A stretch of 64,000 nt of DNA. Source: Gracilimonas sp046602855. Lineage in GTDB: Bacteria > Bacteroidota > Rhodothermia > Balneolales > Balneolaceae. The DNA is taken from assembly GCF_046602855.1 (NCBI RefSeq), contig NZ_JBKINJ010000001.1, positions 558,001 to 622,000 on the forward strand, in the 5' to 3' direction. A model generated the notes under the pieces. That model was not told the DNA's origin. It was given only the letters and a program-made list of their open reading frames with translations, and made no database searches. A program made the position numbers and the translations under genes. Below, piece after piece: positions 53,560 through 61,400 of the stretch. Each line of letters starts with the position of its first letter. The first letter of the stretch is position 1.

Positions 53560-54087
53560 TCACATTTTATGACATTGCAAAGCAGTGAACTGTATAGTAT
53601 TACTAAATTCACCATTCACTGGTTCTGGGAAAAAGAAATGACCATCTACATATAAATAGGCTTTTCCATCTTTATCAGTTGTTAACTCATTACAGTCAAT
53701 TTCTGTAAAATACTTTATTGAATCTTTATCTGGAGTATGTGAATATCCTACTGAGTGAATTGTAAAGAAAATCTTATCATTGCTGCTATTTTTGAATTGT
53801 TGAACTGTATCTAATTCAACTATCAGTTTCTGATTTGGGCGATTGATTATTTTGTAAAAAAGAACAACTTCCTTTTCAATCAATTCATTAGCTGTCCCAG
53901 AAAAAATCGGTTGTGTAATATCTTTTTCAATGCTTTTTTCAGGTGTATCAATTTTGATATTGAGTAGTTCAATGCCTTTTTCAGAAACAATTTCAACTTT
54001 AACTTCCATCACTGCTTGAGCAGATTGTGCACTAGTACAAAATGGAGAAAGCAGAAGTGCCAAAATAAATATTACTGATTTTTTCAT
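53560..54087 (-). CDS. secreted hypothetical protein (cassette gene)
   Basis: 175 aa from Met at 54087 (MKKSVIFILALLLS), which begins a signal peptide ending CTSAQS. The mature protein is polar and beta-rich: KVEIVSEKGIELLNIKIDTP, VVLFYKIINRPNQKLIVELD, YFTEIDCNELTTDKDGKAYL. Two Cys (IDCNEL and LQCHKM) might pair. No family recognised. AT-rich compared with neighbours, as cassette genes often are. Lies between attC-like sites 5 and 6. Confidence 0.7.
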   Translation of the reverse strand: MKKSVIFILALLLSPFCTSAQSAQAVMEVKVEIVSEKGIELLNIKIDTPEKSIEKDITQPIFSGTANELIEKEVVLFYKIINRPNQKLIVELDTVQQFKNSSNDKIFFTIHSVGYSHTPDKDSIKYFTEIDCNELTTDKDGKAYLYVDGHFFFPEPVNGEFSNTIQFTALQCHKM

Positions 54088-54178
54088 CAAATCTTGCAAC
54101 CAATTTTAATTGGATTGAAGTAATAATAATCACATACTTCAATATAAATTATTCCTGATTTTATTTGTAATCAATTAT

Positions 54179-54272
54179 GTATAACGGTTTGGTAAATAAG
54201 CGGCGCGGCTAAGTTGTTGAATGTAAGTAACTAAACGCAAACGCGTCCGCTTGATTTGCTTTGTTATGTTGC
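54179..54272 (-). other. attC-like site 6, 3' of the carboxypeptidase-regulatory-like gene
   Basis: Minus strand: GCAACATAAC (R'') AAAGCAAATCAAGCGG, middle, CCGCTTATTTACCAAACC, GTTATAC (R'). AAATCAAGCGG and CCGCTTATTT pair with one bulged base, a textbook attC feature. R'' is the exact 10-nt complement of the cassette's 5' boundary GTTATGTTGC (54940-54931). Confidence 0.75.
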
Positions 54273-54276
54273 GATT

Positions 54277-54924
54277 TTAGTTTTTATTGCATTTCGCAGT
54301 TTTGATTGAGCTAATTGAATCTATTTTACCAACATATAAATTTTGAAAAGGGACAATATCTTTAGAATAAGGATCCAATCGACCTTCGAGTTGAATAAAC
54401 AAGCTATCCCCATATTGTGAGTTATCAGGCCAAATACCTTTCATTCTGAAATCTGATGGCCAAACTGGACTATATGAATTGCCTCTGCATGTTCTTATAA
54501 AAACACCATGCATATCTAAAATTAAATAACCCTGATAATTTTCATATTCAGAGGGGCTAACTTTCCATGGAATGTTTGGCGGTTTAATGCAATCATTTTC
54601 GATTCCATTTATACTAAAATCAACTTGAATTAGAGTATCTGCTCCAAAACTGACGAGCTTACTGGTTGCTATTTTATCACCACAAGCTCTGACATATAAC
54701 CTGGTGTCGGAATACATTTTGAATACTTTGAATTCGTACTGACCATGGCTATCAGTTATGCCTCCTGTTTGTTTTCCATATAGCCAAACTTGAGCATCTT
54801 TTACTGCTTCATTCGAATGACTATCAACTACAAATCCCTTTACTGTATAAGTTTGTTGAGCGACTGCAAGAATTGAAAAATTTAGAATACTAGCTGTAAG
54901 TAATATGAAAGTTTTTAATCTCAT
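54277..54924 (-). CDS. secreted protein with carboxypeptidase regulatory-like domain (cassette gene)
   Basis: 215 aa from Met at 54924 (MRLKTFILLTASI), which begins a signal peptide ending AVAQQ. Residues 23-100 form a CarboxypepD_reg-like beta-sandwich: YTVKGFVVDSHSNEAVKDAQ, VWLYGKQTGGITDSHGQYEF. The C-terminal half (PWKVSPSEYENYQGYLILDM and following, with CRGNSYSP) is unassigned. Likely periplasmic. It is the first gene after the second F4 leader and is followed by attC-like site 6. Confidence 0.78.
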   Translation of the reverse strand: MRLKTFILLTASILNFSILAVAQQTYTVKGFVVDSHSNEAVKDAQVWLYGKQTGGITDSHGQYEFKVFKMYSDTRLYVRACGDKIATSKLVSFGADTLIQVDFSINGIENDCIKPPNIPWKVSPSEYENYQGYLILDMHGVFIRTCRGNSYSPVWPSDFRMKGIWPDNSQYGDSLFIQLEGRLDPYSKDIVPFQNLYVGKIDSISSIKTAKCNKN

Positions 54925-54937
54925 TCTTAAGCAACAT

Positions 54938-55019
54938 AACATAATATTATCCGAACGAGGGGCTTGTTAGTGCGAACCGTGTAAAATTACTTGGACCCGC
55001 TTATTTAACCCTTCTTATT
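54938..55019 (-). repeat. F4 82-bp cassette-leader element, copy 2
   Basis: Second copy of the element at 49376, 74 of 82 identical by my count. On the minus strand it ends ATATTATG and is followed by TTATGTTGC of the cassette. Both copies therefore stop being similar exactly at G|TT. Confidence 0.75.
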
Positions 55020-55144
55020 CGCATAATGTGATCATTGGAGTGTTATCCGAACTGTTATTCGTATAACGTGTTCGCATAAGATCCGAAAACTTTTCCTAAA
55101 ATACCATCTTTGGAAGTAAAGTCAACATAAGAGCTTAAGAGAGA

Positions 55145-55242
55145 TGAATATCCAACATCCAACACGGAATATCCAATGATGAAGTAAGGGAAAACTTGGA
55201 TATTGGATATTGGTTATTGGGTGTTGGATGTTCCTTTAACTC
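55145..55242. repeat. F1 repeat copy overlapping the APC transporter 3' end
   Basis: GAATATCCAACATCCAACAC, then GGAATATCCAATGATG, spacer, GGATATTGGATATTGG and GTGTTGGATGTTCC. A clear long palindrome. The right arm encodes the last seven codons (KGTSNTQ) and stop of the minus-strand permease. Confidence 0.88.
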
Positions 55243-56542
55243 GGGACTTTGTCTTGCTTAATAAGTATAACCCCGTACCGATGGCGATGAAGAGCGCAGT
55301 GAGCCAGATGGAACTGAAGCTAACCTGAAGCATGAGCCAGATGCAGGCGAGAATTCCAAGGACAGGAATGAGGTACCCGCCTTTGAGGATAAATGGGCTT
55401 TGGTCTTTAAAACGGGGTCGCAGTTTCGGAATGGCTCCGCAGCTGATGATGAAGAGGAACAGTCGGGACAGTACGGTCATGGCGGCGAGATAGGTGAAGG
55501 AGCCGAGGGCGGCGAAGATAAAGGTCAGAACCCCAAAGAAGATCACGGAGTTGGTGGGCGTCAGGAATTTTGGGTGAACCCGGCCAAACCATTCGGGCAG
55601 CGAACCTTCGATAGAAAGTGCATAGGTGAGACGCGGGGTTGAGAACATGGTACTGACCAGATTTCCGGTCACTGAAGCCACCACGCCGATCATCAGGATG
55701 AGGGCACCAATGGGGCCAAAAAGGATCCCGGAGGCATCGAGCAGTGGGGAAGTGGTTTCACCTAGATTAGGCACGGCGGCCTGCGCTACCAGCTGAATGA
55801 ACATGTACAGGACCACAACCGAACCTAATCCCAAGAGAAGGGCCAGCGGCATATCGCGTTCGGGCTGTTTTGCTTCGCCGGCGGGGACCACGGCACCTTC
55901 AAATCCTACAAAGGCATAGATCAGTAGCAGGGCAGCGGCTCCAAGATCGGATACCGGAGGAATGGGGCCTTCAAAAGTGGGAGCGACCTCGCTGCCAAGC
56001 ACCGTCAGTCCGCCAAACACCAGAAACAGCAGAATGGAAAATTTAAGCACCGTAAAAAGTGCGAGTGACCGGATGGACTCCACGGCTCCCAGCACATTCA
56101 CCAGGGTCAGTCCGCCGATGATAACGGCCAGGGTAATGAGCCGTCCGGTTCCGCCTGTGGCAAAATCAAAGAAATACCCAATGCTGTCGGTGAGCAGTAC
56201 GGAGTTGGCGGCAAAGGAAATGAGTCGGGCCACATAGAACAGCCAGCCGGCCTGAAAGCCGATAAAGGGACCAAAAGCTTCAGTTCCGTATTTGATGGGT
56301 CCGCCGGTACCCCTGAAATAACTCCCCAGTTCGGCAAAGCTCAGGATCACGGGCAGCATGAGCAGGGCACAGGCCACATAAATGTATATACTGTATTCTC
56401 CGGCCAGGTCATACGCCCCGCTTGGCAAGCCAAAGATACCGGCTCCCACAAAACCATTCACCACCAGCATCCACAAGCCCCAAAGGCCTAGGTTGCGTGG
56501 CAGTTTTTCTTGTTCACCGGAAGTAGAGACGGGGTGGTTCAT
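55214..56542 (-). CDS. APC-family amino acid permease
   Basis: 442-aa transporter with about 12 membrane helices. N-terminal GLWGLWMLVVNGFVGAGIFG (19-38) has the conserved Gly motif of TM1 in amino acid/polyamine/organocation carriers. Also RGTGGPIKYGTEAFGPFIGF, LLIYAFVGFEGAVVPAGEAK (TM6 region with FEGA) and FSTPRLTYALSIEGSLPEWF. The cargo is probably an amino acid. Its last residues derive from an F1 repeat. Confidence 0.92.
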   Translation of the reverse strand: MNHPVSTSGEQEKLPRNLGLWGLWMLVVNGFVGAGIFGLPSGAYDLAGEYSIYIYVACALLMLPVILSFAELGSYFRGTGGPIKYGTEAFGPFIGFQAGWLFYVARLISFAANSVLLTDSIGYFFDFATGGTGRLITLAVIIGGLTLVNVLGAVESIRSLALFTVLKFSILLFLVFGGLTVLGSEVAPTFEGPIPPVSDLGAAALLLIYAFVGFEGAVVPAGEAKQPERDMPLALLLGLGSVVVLYMFIQLVAQAAVPNLGETTSPLLDASGILFGPIGALILMIGVVASVTGNLVSTMFSTPRLTYALSIEGSLPEWFGRVHPKFLTPTNSVIFFGVLTFIFAALGSFTYLAAMTVLSRLFLFIISCGAIPKLRPRFKDQSPFILKGGYLIPVLGILACIWLMLQVSFSSIWLTALFIAIGTGLYLLSKTKSRVKGTSNTQ

Positions 56543-56564
56543 GTGGAGGTATTAAAAAGAAGGC

Positions 56565-56663
56565 ATTGAATATCCAACATCCAACACGGAATATCCAATG
56601 ATGAAGGGGATACCTTGGAAATTGGATGTTGGCTATTCGTTATTGGATATTCCCTGCCGCTCA
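56565..56663. repeat. F1 repeat copy between the lipoprotein and permease genes
   Basis: GAATATCCAACATCCAACAC, GGAATATCCAATGATG, spacer, AAATTGGATGTTGGC and TATTGGATATTCC. It abuts the stop codon of the lipoprotein gene (TCA at 56661-56663 on the plus strand) and lies 22 nt upstream of the permease start. Confidence 0.88.
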
Positions 56664-57161
56664 TTCCACCATGATGTCGCCGTAGGAGATCATCTGGCCA
56701 TCGAGATCAAATATATAGATTCTTTTGAGGCCACGAGCGGCTTCGGGTGATCCATCAATACCTAGTTCAAGAGGATCAAGTAATATGGTTTTGAGACTTG
56801 GAAGTGGGGTATCAAATTCCTGATATAATGTATAAAGGTCGTTATTTGGAAGACGCACTATCACTTCAAAACCATTAATTGAATTATTGAATAATGATTC
56901 AATTTCAAGATAAAACTGTTGATTGGTCGCTACAGGATTAGGGTATGCAGGTACTATATTTACAAGACCCTGATACAGCGGAGAGGTTCTCCAGTCGTCC
57001 TCATCCAGGGAAATGATCTCAGCCTGGGCTGTGGTTTCAGTATAACCTGCCGGAGCTGAATAGGCATCCTGCTCAAAATCGCGCTGGGCGTTATTGCGGG
57101 TACAGGATGCTGTAAGTACAAAAATAAGGAGTGACAGACCGATCAAAAAAAACTTCTTCAT
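56661..57161 (-). CDS. hypothetical lipoprotein
   Basis: 166 aa with lipobox LTASC (Cys20). The mature part has PAYPNPVATNQQFYLEIESL, resembling the strand pattern of T9SS sorting or FlgD-like Ig domains (the YPNP motif), and ends IYIFDLDGQMISYGDIMVE. Possibly an extracellular beta-sandwich protein; it is not at the C-terminus of a larger T9SS cargo. Function unknown. Confidence 0.65.
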   Translation of the reverse strand: MKKFFLIGLSLLIFVLTASCTRNNAQRDFEQDAYSAPAGYTETTAQAEIISLDEDDWRTSPLYQGLVNIVPAYPNPVATNQQFYLEIESLFNNSINGFEVIVRLPNNDLYTLYQEFDTPLPSLKTILLDPLELGIDGSPEAARGLKRIYIFDLDGQMISYGDIMVE

Positions 57162-57259
57162 AAAAAGGCAAGAACTTAGGTTTCAATACGTTCGAATTTG
57201 CGAGAACAAACCGTATCTTTAGGCATCGAAAATACAAAAATCTTTTACTTAATAATACC

Positions 57260-57619
57260 ATGCTGCATATAGTGGGAATTAACAACTGCAACAAGATCCG
57301 CGATACCAAAAAATGGATGGACTCACACGACGTTGAGTACGAATTCATTGATTTAAAAAAGGCGCCGCTTACACGGGAAGAACTCAAGGAACTGGAGATC
57401 AAAGTGGGACTGGATGTGCTGGTAAACAAGAGAGGCAGAAAATGGAGGGATCTCGGTCTGGCGAATAAGGACCTCACCGATGAGGAATTGTTCGAGCAGC
57501 TGCTGGAGCATCAGGTCATGATCAAGCGCCCGGTACTTATCAAAGATGAAGCCGTGCTGGTTGGATATGATGAGGATTCTTTTGAAACGTTTGTCGTTGA
57601 ACCCGAGGAAAGCCAATGA
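57260..57619 (+). CDS. ArsC/Spx/MgsR-family thioredoxin-fold protein
   Basis: 119 aa. INNCNKIRDTKKWM near 7-20 is the N-terminal site with a single Cys10 (no CxxC), then LKKAPLTREELKEL, NKRGRKWRDL, QLLEHQVMIKRPVLI (cis-Pro loop RPVL) and VLVGYDE. This fits the YffB/ArsC-like group rather than classical Spx. It may be an arsenate reductase-like or regulatory protein; the function is not certain. It overlaps the DUF3108 gene by 4 nt, and divergent promoters lie between 57161 and 57260. Confidence 0.85.
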   Translation: MLHIVGINNCNKIRDTKKWMDSHDVEYEFIDLKKAPLTREELKELEIKVGLDVLVNKRGRKWRDLGLANKDLTDEELFEQLLEHQVMIKRPVLIKDEAVLVGYDEDSFETFVVEPEESQ

Positions 57620-58431
57620 GATCACGCAAGCATGCTACATTTTTGACGGTCCTGTTTTTATTGGCGGGAATGTTGAGTCCGCTTTTGGCTCAGGATCTCT
57701 ATCCATCTGAAAAAGATACGCCTCCGGTAATGGAGGACTTCTTTACCGTAAAAGAAACCTTCCGTTATGAAGTAAAATACGGTTTTCTGAAACTGGGATG
57801 GGTTAACGTGGAGCTTCTGAGCGATACGCTGTATCAGGATCAGGAGCGCAAACACATACTCACAGAGATCGAATCGAATTCCAGGATCCCTTTTATGGGG
57901 AAAGAGCTGGATCAGTTGCACAGTATCTTTCACGTGAACGATGACGGCTGGCCGGTTGAAGATAAATACTGGAAGGATAACATCGATGAGAATGAGATGG
58001 ACGAGATACAGTATTGGTTCGACAGAGACCTGGGTAAGGTTTATTACAAAGAGGAAGACGGGAGTCGCGATACCCTTGATCTGGAAGACCCTGCCACATC
58101 AGGTCATCTTATCTTTTACGTCTCAAGGATGCACGCCGGAACGGATGAAGACTTTACACTGCCGGTGTATGTGACCAAGAAAAAGGGCTACATCTTTGGT
58201 AAAAACTCCGCCGAACTTGATGAGCGCCGTTACGAAGCTTTCGACGAGCCTATTCAGGCTTATATGCTTGAGGGCAGTACCGAAAATATCGAAGGCCCTT
58301 TTGGCTTCAGCGGTGATTTCAGGGCATGGTTCATGAATGACGACCTCAGGATTCCTCTTGAAGCCCGGGTCAAGGTGCTCTGGGGAAATGTGAAGGTTAA
58401 ACTTATAGAATACACACGCGAGGATCTATGA
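57616..58431 (+). CDS. DUF3108 secreted protein
   Basis: 271 aa with signal peptide (ends LSPLLAQ, about 25). DUF3108 pattern: FRYEVKYGFLKLGWVNVELL, SIFHVNDDGWPVEDKYWKDN, KVYYKEEDGSRDTLDLEDPA, DFTLPVYVTKKKGYIF and LRIPLEARVKVLWGNVKVKL. Function unknown; likely periplasmic and lipid- or envelope-related. Overlaps the upstream and downstream genes by 4 nt each, so translational coupling in a three-gene operon is expected. Confidence 0.88.
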   Translation: MRSRKHATFLTVLFLLAGMLSPLLAQDLYPSEKDTPPVMEDFFTVKETFRYEVKYGFLKLGWVNVELLSDTLYQDQERKHILTEIESNSRIPFMGKELDQLHSIFHVNDDGWPVEDKYWKDNIDENEMDEIQYWFDRDLGKVYYKEEDGSRDTLDLEDPATSGHLIFYVSRMHAGTDEDFTLPVYVTKKKGYIFGKNSAELDERRYEAFDEPIQAYMLEGSTENIEGPFGFSGDFRAWFMNDDLRIPLEARVKVLWGNVKVKLIEYTREDL

Positions 58432-58874
58432 AAAAGGTATTGATCAAAAAGCTTGAACATGGCAGCGATCTGCCTCTTCCTAGTTATGAGACCATGGCAT
58501 CGGCAGGCATGGATATTCGAGCAGCCCTGGAGGCTCCCCTCATTTTAAAGCCTGGAGAAAGGAAGCTGATCCCAACCGGATTACAGATAGCCTTGCCGGA
58601 AGGTTACGAAGCGCAGATCAGACCCCGAAGCGGACTGGCTATTCGAAATGGCATAACGATGCTGAACACTCCCGGCACCATAGATGCTGATTACAGGGGA
58701 GAGGTGAAGGTGATAGCCATCAACCACGGTGAGGAGGATTTCGAGATCAGTCACGGCGACCGTATTGCTCAGATGGTGATCGCTCCGGTTACGCAATTTC
58801 CGGTGGTACAGGTGAATGAACTGGACGAAACGGATCGTGGTGATGGCGGGTTTGGGAGTACCGGCGTTAAGTAA
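58428..58874 (+). CDS. dut: deoxyuridine 5'-triphosphate nucleotidohydrolase (dUTPase)
   Basis: 148-aa trimeric dUTPase that converts dUTP to dUMP, preventing uracil incorporation and feeding thymidylate synthesis. All five motifs: ASAGMDIRA (near 22-30), RPRSGLAIRNG (near 66-76), GTIDADYRGEV with the catalytic Asp, GDRIAQMVI, and C-terminal RGDGGFGSTG. Overlaps DUF3108 by 4 nt. The TAA stop is followed directly by an F1-type repeat. Confidence 0.96.
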   Translation: MKKVLIKKLEHGSDLPLPSYETMASAGMDIRAALEAPLILKPGERKLIPTGLQIALPEGYEAQIRPRSGLAIRNGITMLNTPGTIDADYRGEVKVIAINHGEEDFEISHGDRIAQMVIAPVTQFPVVQVNELDETDRGDGGFGSTGVK

Positions 58875-58875
58875 G

Positions 58876-58920
58876 GGAATATTGAATATCGAACAAGGAA
58901 CATAGAACACTGAACTTTTT
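58876..58920. repeat. short F1-type repeat right after the dut stop
   Basis: GGGAATATTGAATATCGAAC, then AAGGAACATAGAACACTG. It is the TCGA variant of F1, without an obvious inverted second arm. Confidence 0.65.
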
Positions 58921-58953
58921 GAGCTGAAAGCTAACAGCTGATGGCTCTAAACC

Positions 58954-60204
58954 ATGCTAGACAACCTCCGCCCGTATCTTAATCTCATCAAGGAAAACCA
59001 CGACTTTCGTCGGCTTTGGTTATCACAATCGGTTTCAAATTTCGGGGATTGGTTTGGGCTGCTGGCTTTGTATGCTATCATTGCCCGCTATTCAGATTCG
59101 GAGTTTCTGCTTGGGTTGATCATTGTTGTGAAAATGTTGAGCCTTGCCCTTTTCTCACCTTTTGCCGGCTATCTGGCCGACCGTTTCAACCGTCGCAAAC
59201 TAATGATCTGGTGCGATCTGCTGAGGGGAGTAGCCGTACTGGGGATCATCTTGGTCAGGTCGCCTGAAACGCTTTGGATCGCCTACGTGCTTACAGCCAT
59301 ACAAATGATGTTGTCTGCTGTCTTTGAGCCGGCCAAGACGTCTTCAATACCAAATGTTACCTCAGAAGAAAACCTGACCAACGCCAATATTATTTCCACC
59401 GCCACCTGGAGTATTATCTTCACGACCGGAATGGCCATAGGCGGTTTTGCCACCGACCTGCTTGGAACTGATATGGTGCTGATCCTGGATTCGCTGACTT
59501 ACGTGCTCTCTGCATGGTTTGTCTACAGAGCGGTGATCCCGCAGAAACGCTTATCCAAAGAAGAGATGTACCGGACCCGCAATCCTTTTAAAGGCATTCG
59601 CGAGGGACTCCGGTATTTGTTAGATAACCGCCACATCCTGAGGCCCTCTTTGGCCAAGGGAACATCCACCGTATTTTTGGGAGGACTGGTTTATCTGCTC
59701 ATCATTGTGAATGAAGATGTGCTCATGATGGGTAGTATCGGCCTGGGGTTACTGTATGCTGCCCGGGGGATCGGGACGGGCATCGGGCCAATTATCGGCC
59801 GCCGATTATTCAGTGATGAAAAAGACTGGGTGAAGGTCATGGGACTGGCGATCACGTTCTGCGGGTTGATGTACATGATCGTTGGTATTGTGAGCAGCCT
59901 CACTTTTATGCTGATCTTTGTTTTGCTGGCTCATTCTGCATCGGGTGCCAATTGGGTCACAAGTACGGTCCTGCTTCAAAAAAGAACGCAGGATACCTTT
60001 CGCGGCAGGATATTCAGTACTGAATGGCTTTTATTCACTATCGGCAGCTCGATCTCAACTACCATAGCTTCACTCATACTTGAATTCGATATTATGACGG
60101 TGAAACCGCTTATTCTTGTCTACGGAGGAATCATGACGCTTGGCGGTATCCTGTGGAGTTTCACCATCACCAAAAATGAAAGAGAATGGCAGGAAAGCAG
60201 GTGA
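58954..60204 (+). CDS. MFS transporter, EntS/exporter-like
   Basis: 416 aa with 12 predicted helices. FRRLWLSQSVSNFGDWFGLL (18-37) is the MFS_3-type first helix. Then GYLADRFNRRKLMIWCDLLR (77-96) is the motif A loop (GxLaDrxgrr), and RTRNPFKGIREGLRYLL covers the central cytoplasmic loop. The second half repeats the fold. Substrate unknown; the MFS_3 group includes enterobactin and macrolide exporters. The stop codon opens an F1 repeat. Confidence 0.9.
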   Translation: MLDNLRPYLNLIKENHDFRRLWLSQSVSNFGDWFGLLALYAIIARYSDSEFLLGLIIVVKMLSLALFSPFAGYLADRFNRRKLMIWCDLLRGVAVLGIILVRSPETLWIAYVLTAIQMMLSAVFEPAKTSSIPNVTSEENLTNANIISTATWSIIFTTGMAIGGFATDLLGTDMVLILDSLTYVLSAWFVYRAVIPQKRLSKEEMYRTRNPFKGIREGLRYLLDNRHILRPSLAKGTSTVFLGGLVYLLIIVNEDVLMMGSIGLGLLYAARGIGTGIGPIIGRRLFSDEKDWVKVMGLAITFCGLMYMIVGIVSSLTFMLIFVLLAHSASGANWVTSTVLLQKRTQDTFRGRIFSTEWLLFTIGSSISTTIASLILEFDIMTVKPLILVYGGIMTLGGILWSFTITKNEREWQESR

Positions 60205-60266
60205 ATATCGAGAATATCGAACACCCAACATTCAACACTCAACATTCAACTCAGAATGTTTGATTC
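60202..60266. repeat. F1-type repeat starting at the MFS gene stop
   Basis: TGAATATCGAGAATATCGAA, CACCCAACATTCAACACTC and AACATTCAACTCAGAATG. Its first three bases are the TGA stop of the transporter. Confidence 0.75.
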
Positions 60267-60274
60267 CCCTCTAA

Positions 60275-60349
60275 AAATCTTTTCAGTCTTTAGCGGAGCG
60301 GAGACTGGAAAGTGAATGCTCAGGAAGTCTGCGACTTCCATTGAGGCAA
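60275..60349 (+). repeat. F2 REP-like element, left of the Y1 transposase
   Basis: AAATCTTTTCAGTCTTTAGC, GGAGCGGAGACTGGAAAG, TGCTCAGGAAGTC and GACTTCC. It has two hairpins as in the copies at 61102 and 33149. Lies 20 nt past the transposase stop. Confidence 0.88.
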
Positions 60350-60369
60350 CCATCAAAGCTTCAAGAAGC

Positions 60370-60921
60370 TCAAATCAGGATCTCATCAATATCCAATAAT
60401 CCGGTCTTATCGACATACCATTGCGCGCTACTGTAAGGATAGTCTTCCGGTTTTTTACAGAAACCCGCCTTTACCGGATTGTAATGGATATACTTCATTT
60501 TTTGGTTGAAGAAATAATTAGACCTTACTTCCATAGGCCGGTTATCCTGGCGCCAAAACTGATAGGTGGTATTATTCGAATTTAGGCTACCGGCTTTTTT
60601 AAACATCCAAAGCATCCATTTTCGTCTGCTTTCTTTTGGATTTGATCGAAGGTCATTCAAAATCGAATAAGCAGTAAATTTTTTAAAATCCCTGAGGATG
60701 TCAGACAGGTTGTAATCCTTTTTGGCACTTACCATCAAATGAATATGATTCGACATCAGGCACCAGCCGTGAATTCTCAACCCTTTCTCTTTCTGGCAAA
60801 AGGATAAACTATCCACGATCACTTGTTTGTAAGCCGGCCTGGTGAATACATCGATCCAGTCTACAACAGCAAAGGTGATGAAGTGAGCTTGTTGATGGTT
60901 ATATATTTTGAACCCCGTCAT
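60370..60921 (-). CDS. REP-associated Y1 (HUH) transposase, TnpA_REP family
   Basis: 183 aa from Met at 60921 (MTGFKIYNHQQAHFITFAVV). This start fits the family, while the longer frame from 61011 would translate a REP hairpin (ARQVSDLHH). The HUH motif is HIH at residues 59-61 in CLMSNHIHLMV. Other family blocks: LSDILRDFKKFTAYSIL, SNNTTYQFWRQDNRPMEV and KMKYIHYNPVKAGF with PEDYPYSSAQWY. Such domesticated single-strand nucleases cut and mobilise REP elements. The gene is framed by F2 elements on both sides, giving a RAYT-REP unit. Confidence 0.9.
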   Translation of the reverse strand: MTGFKIYNHQQAHFITFAVVDWIDVFTRPAYKQVIVDSLSFCQKEKGLRIHGWCLMSNHIHLMVSAKKDYNLSDILRDFKKFTAYSILNDLRSNPKESRRKWMLWMFKKAGSLNSNNTTYQFWRQDNRPMEVRSNYFFNQKMKYIHYNPVKAGFCKKPEDYPYSSAQWYVDKTGLLDIDEILI

Positions 60922-60950
60922 ACTCAAATATAAAACTTGGGTGCCATGAT

Positions 60951-60967
60951 GCAAGTCAGAGACTTGC
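60951..60967. repeat. REP hairpin just upstream of the Y1 transposase start
   Basis: Perfect 7-bp stem GCAAGTC-AGA-GACTTGC. It matches the second hairpin type of F2 (AAGTC...GACTT). A companion motif CTTAAGTCAACGCTCGG at 60980-60996 recurs with one change at 61210-61226. Confidence 0.7.
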
Positions 60968-61101
60968 CGGGCCGGAAATCTTAAGTCAACGCTCGGCAGG
61001 TTTTTTTCCAATTTAGGCTATAGCAACTCGCTAAAGACTTAAGATATATTTTGGGGTTTTTCATTTGGTTTGCCTACCTAAGACTTAAAAACCGACCCAA
61101 T

Positions 61102-61175
61102 GATCTTTTAAGTCTTGAGCGGAGCGGAGACTGAAAAGTGAATGCTCAGGAAGTCTCCGACTTCCAATACGGCAA
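61102..61175 (+). repeat. F2 REP-like element, right of the Y1 transposase
   Basis: ATCTTTTAAGTCTTGAGCGG, AGCGGAGACTGAAAAG, TGCTCAGGAAGTC and GACTTCC. Same orientation as the copy at 60275. The 389-nt stretch 61012-61400 has no gene and holds this element, the half motifs and a short F1-like fragment (61291-61313). Confidence 0.88.
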
Positions 61176-61332
61176 AGAACAAGATCTATGCATGTCTAAA
61201 TTATGGATTCTTAAGTCAGCGCTCGGTCAATTTTTGTACCGGATAAAACACATTAGCTCACTTTAAGATTTGAGAGATCTGTGGGAACATGCAGCACTGA
61301 ACACTGAATTTAGTATGCTTGATTGGAATAAA

Positions 61333-61362
61333 AACGCCGAAGTGGTTTCCCACTTCGGCGTT
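61333..61362 (-). terminator. intrinsic terminator of the S9 peptidase gene
   Basis: A 13-bp perfect stem AACGCCGAAGTGG (61333-61345) with CCACTTCGGCGTT (61350-61362), followed on the minus strand by TTTATTCC. The segment from here to the gene (61363-61398) is an F1-like GAATGTTC...GATGTTG unit. Confidence 0.88.
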
Positions 61363-61400
61363 GAATGTTCTTTTAATTGGATGTTCGATGTTGAAAAGTT

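Noticed and set aside
60922..61011. Longer N-terminus for the Y1 transposase
   Set aside because: Those codons are a REP hairpin (GCAAGTC/GACTTGC), and family members start at the MTGFKIYN-type residue.
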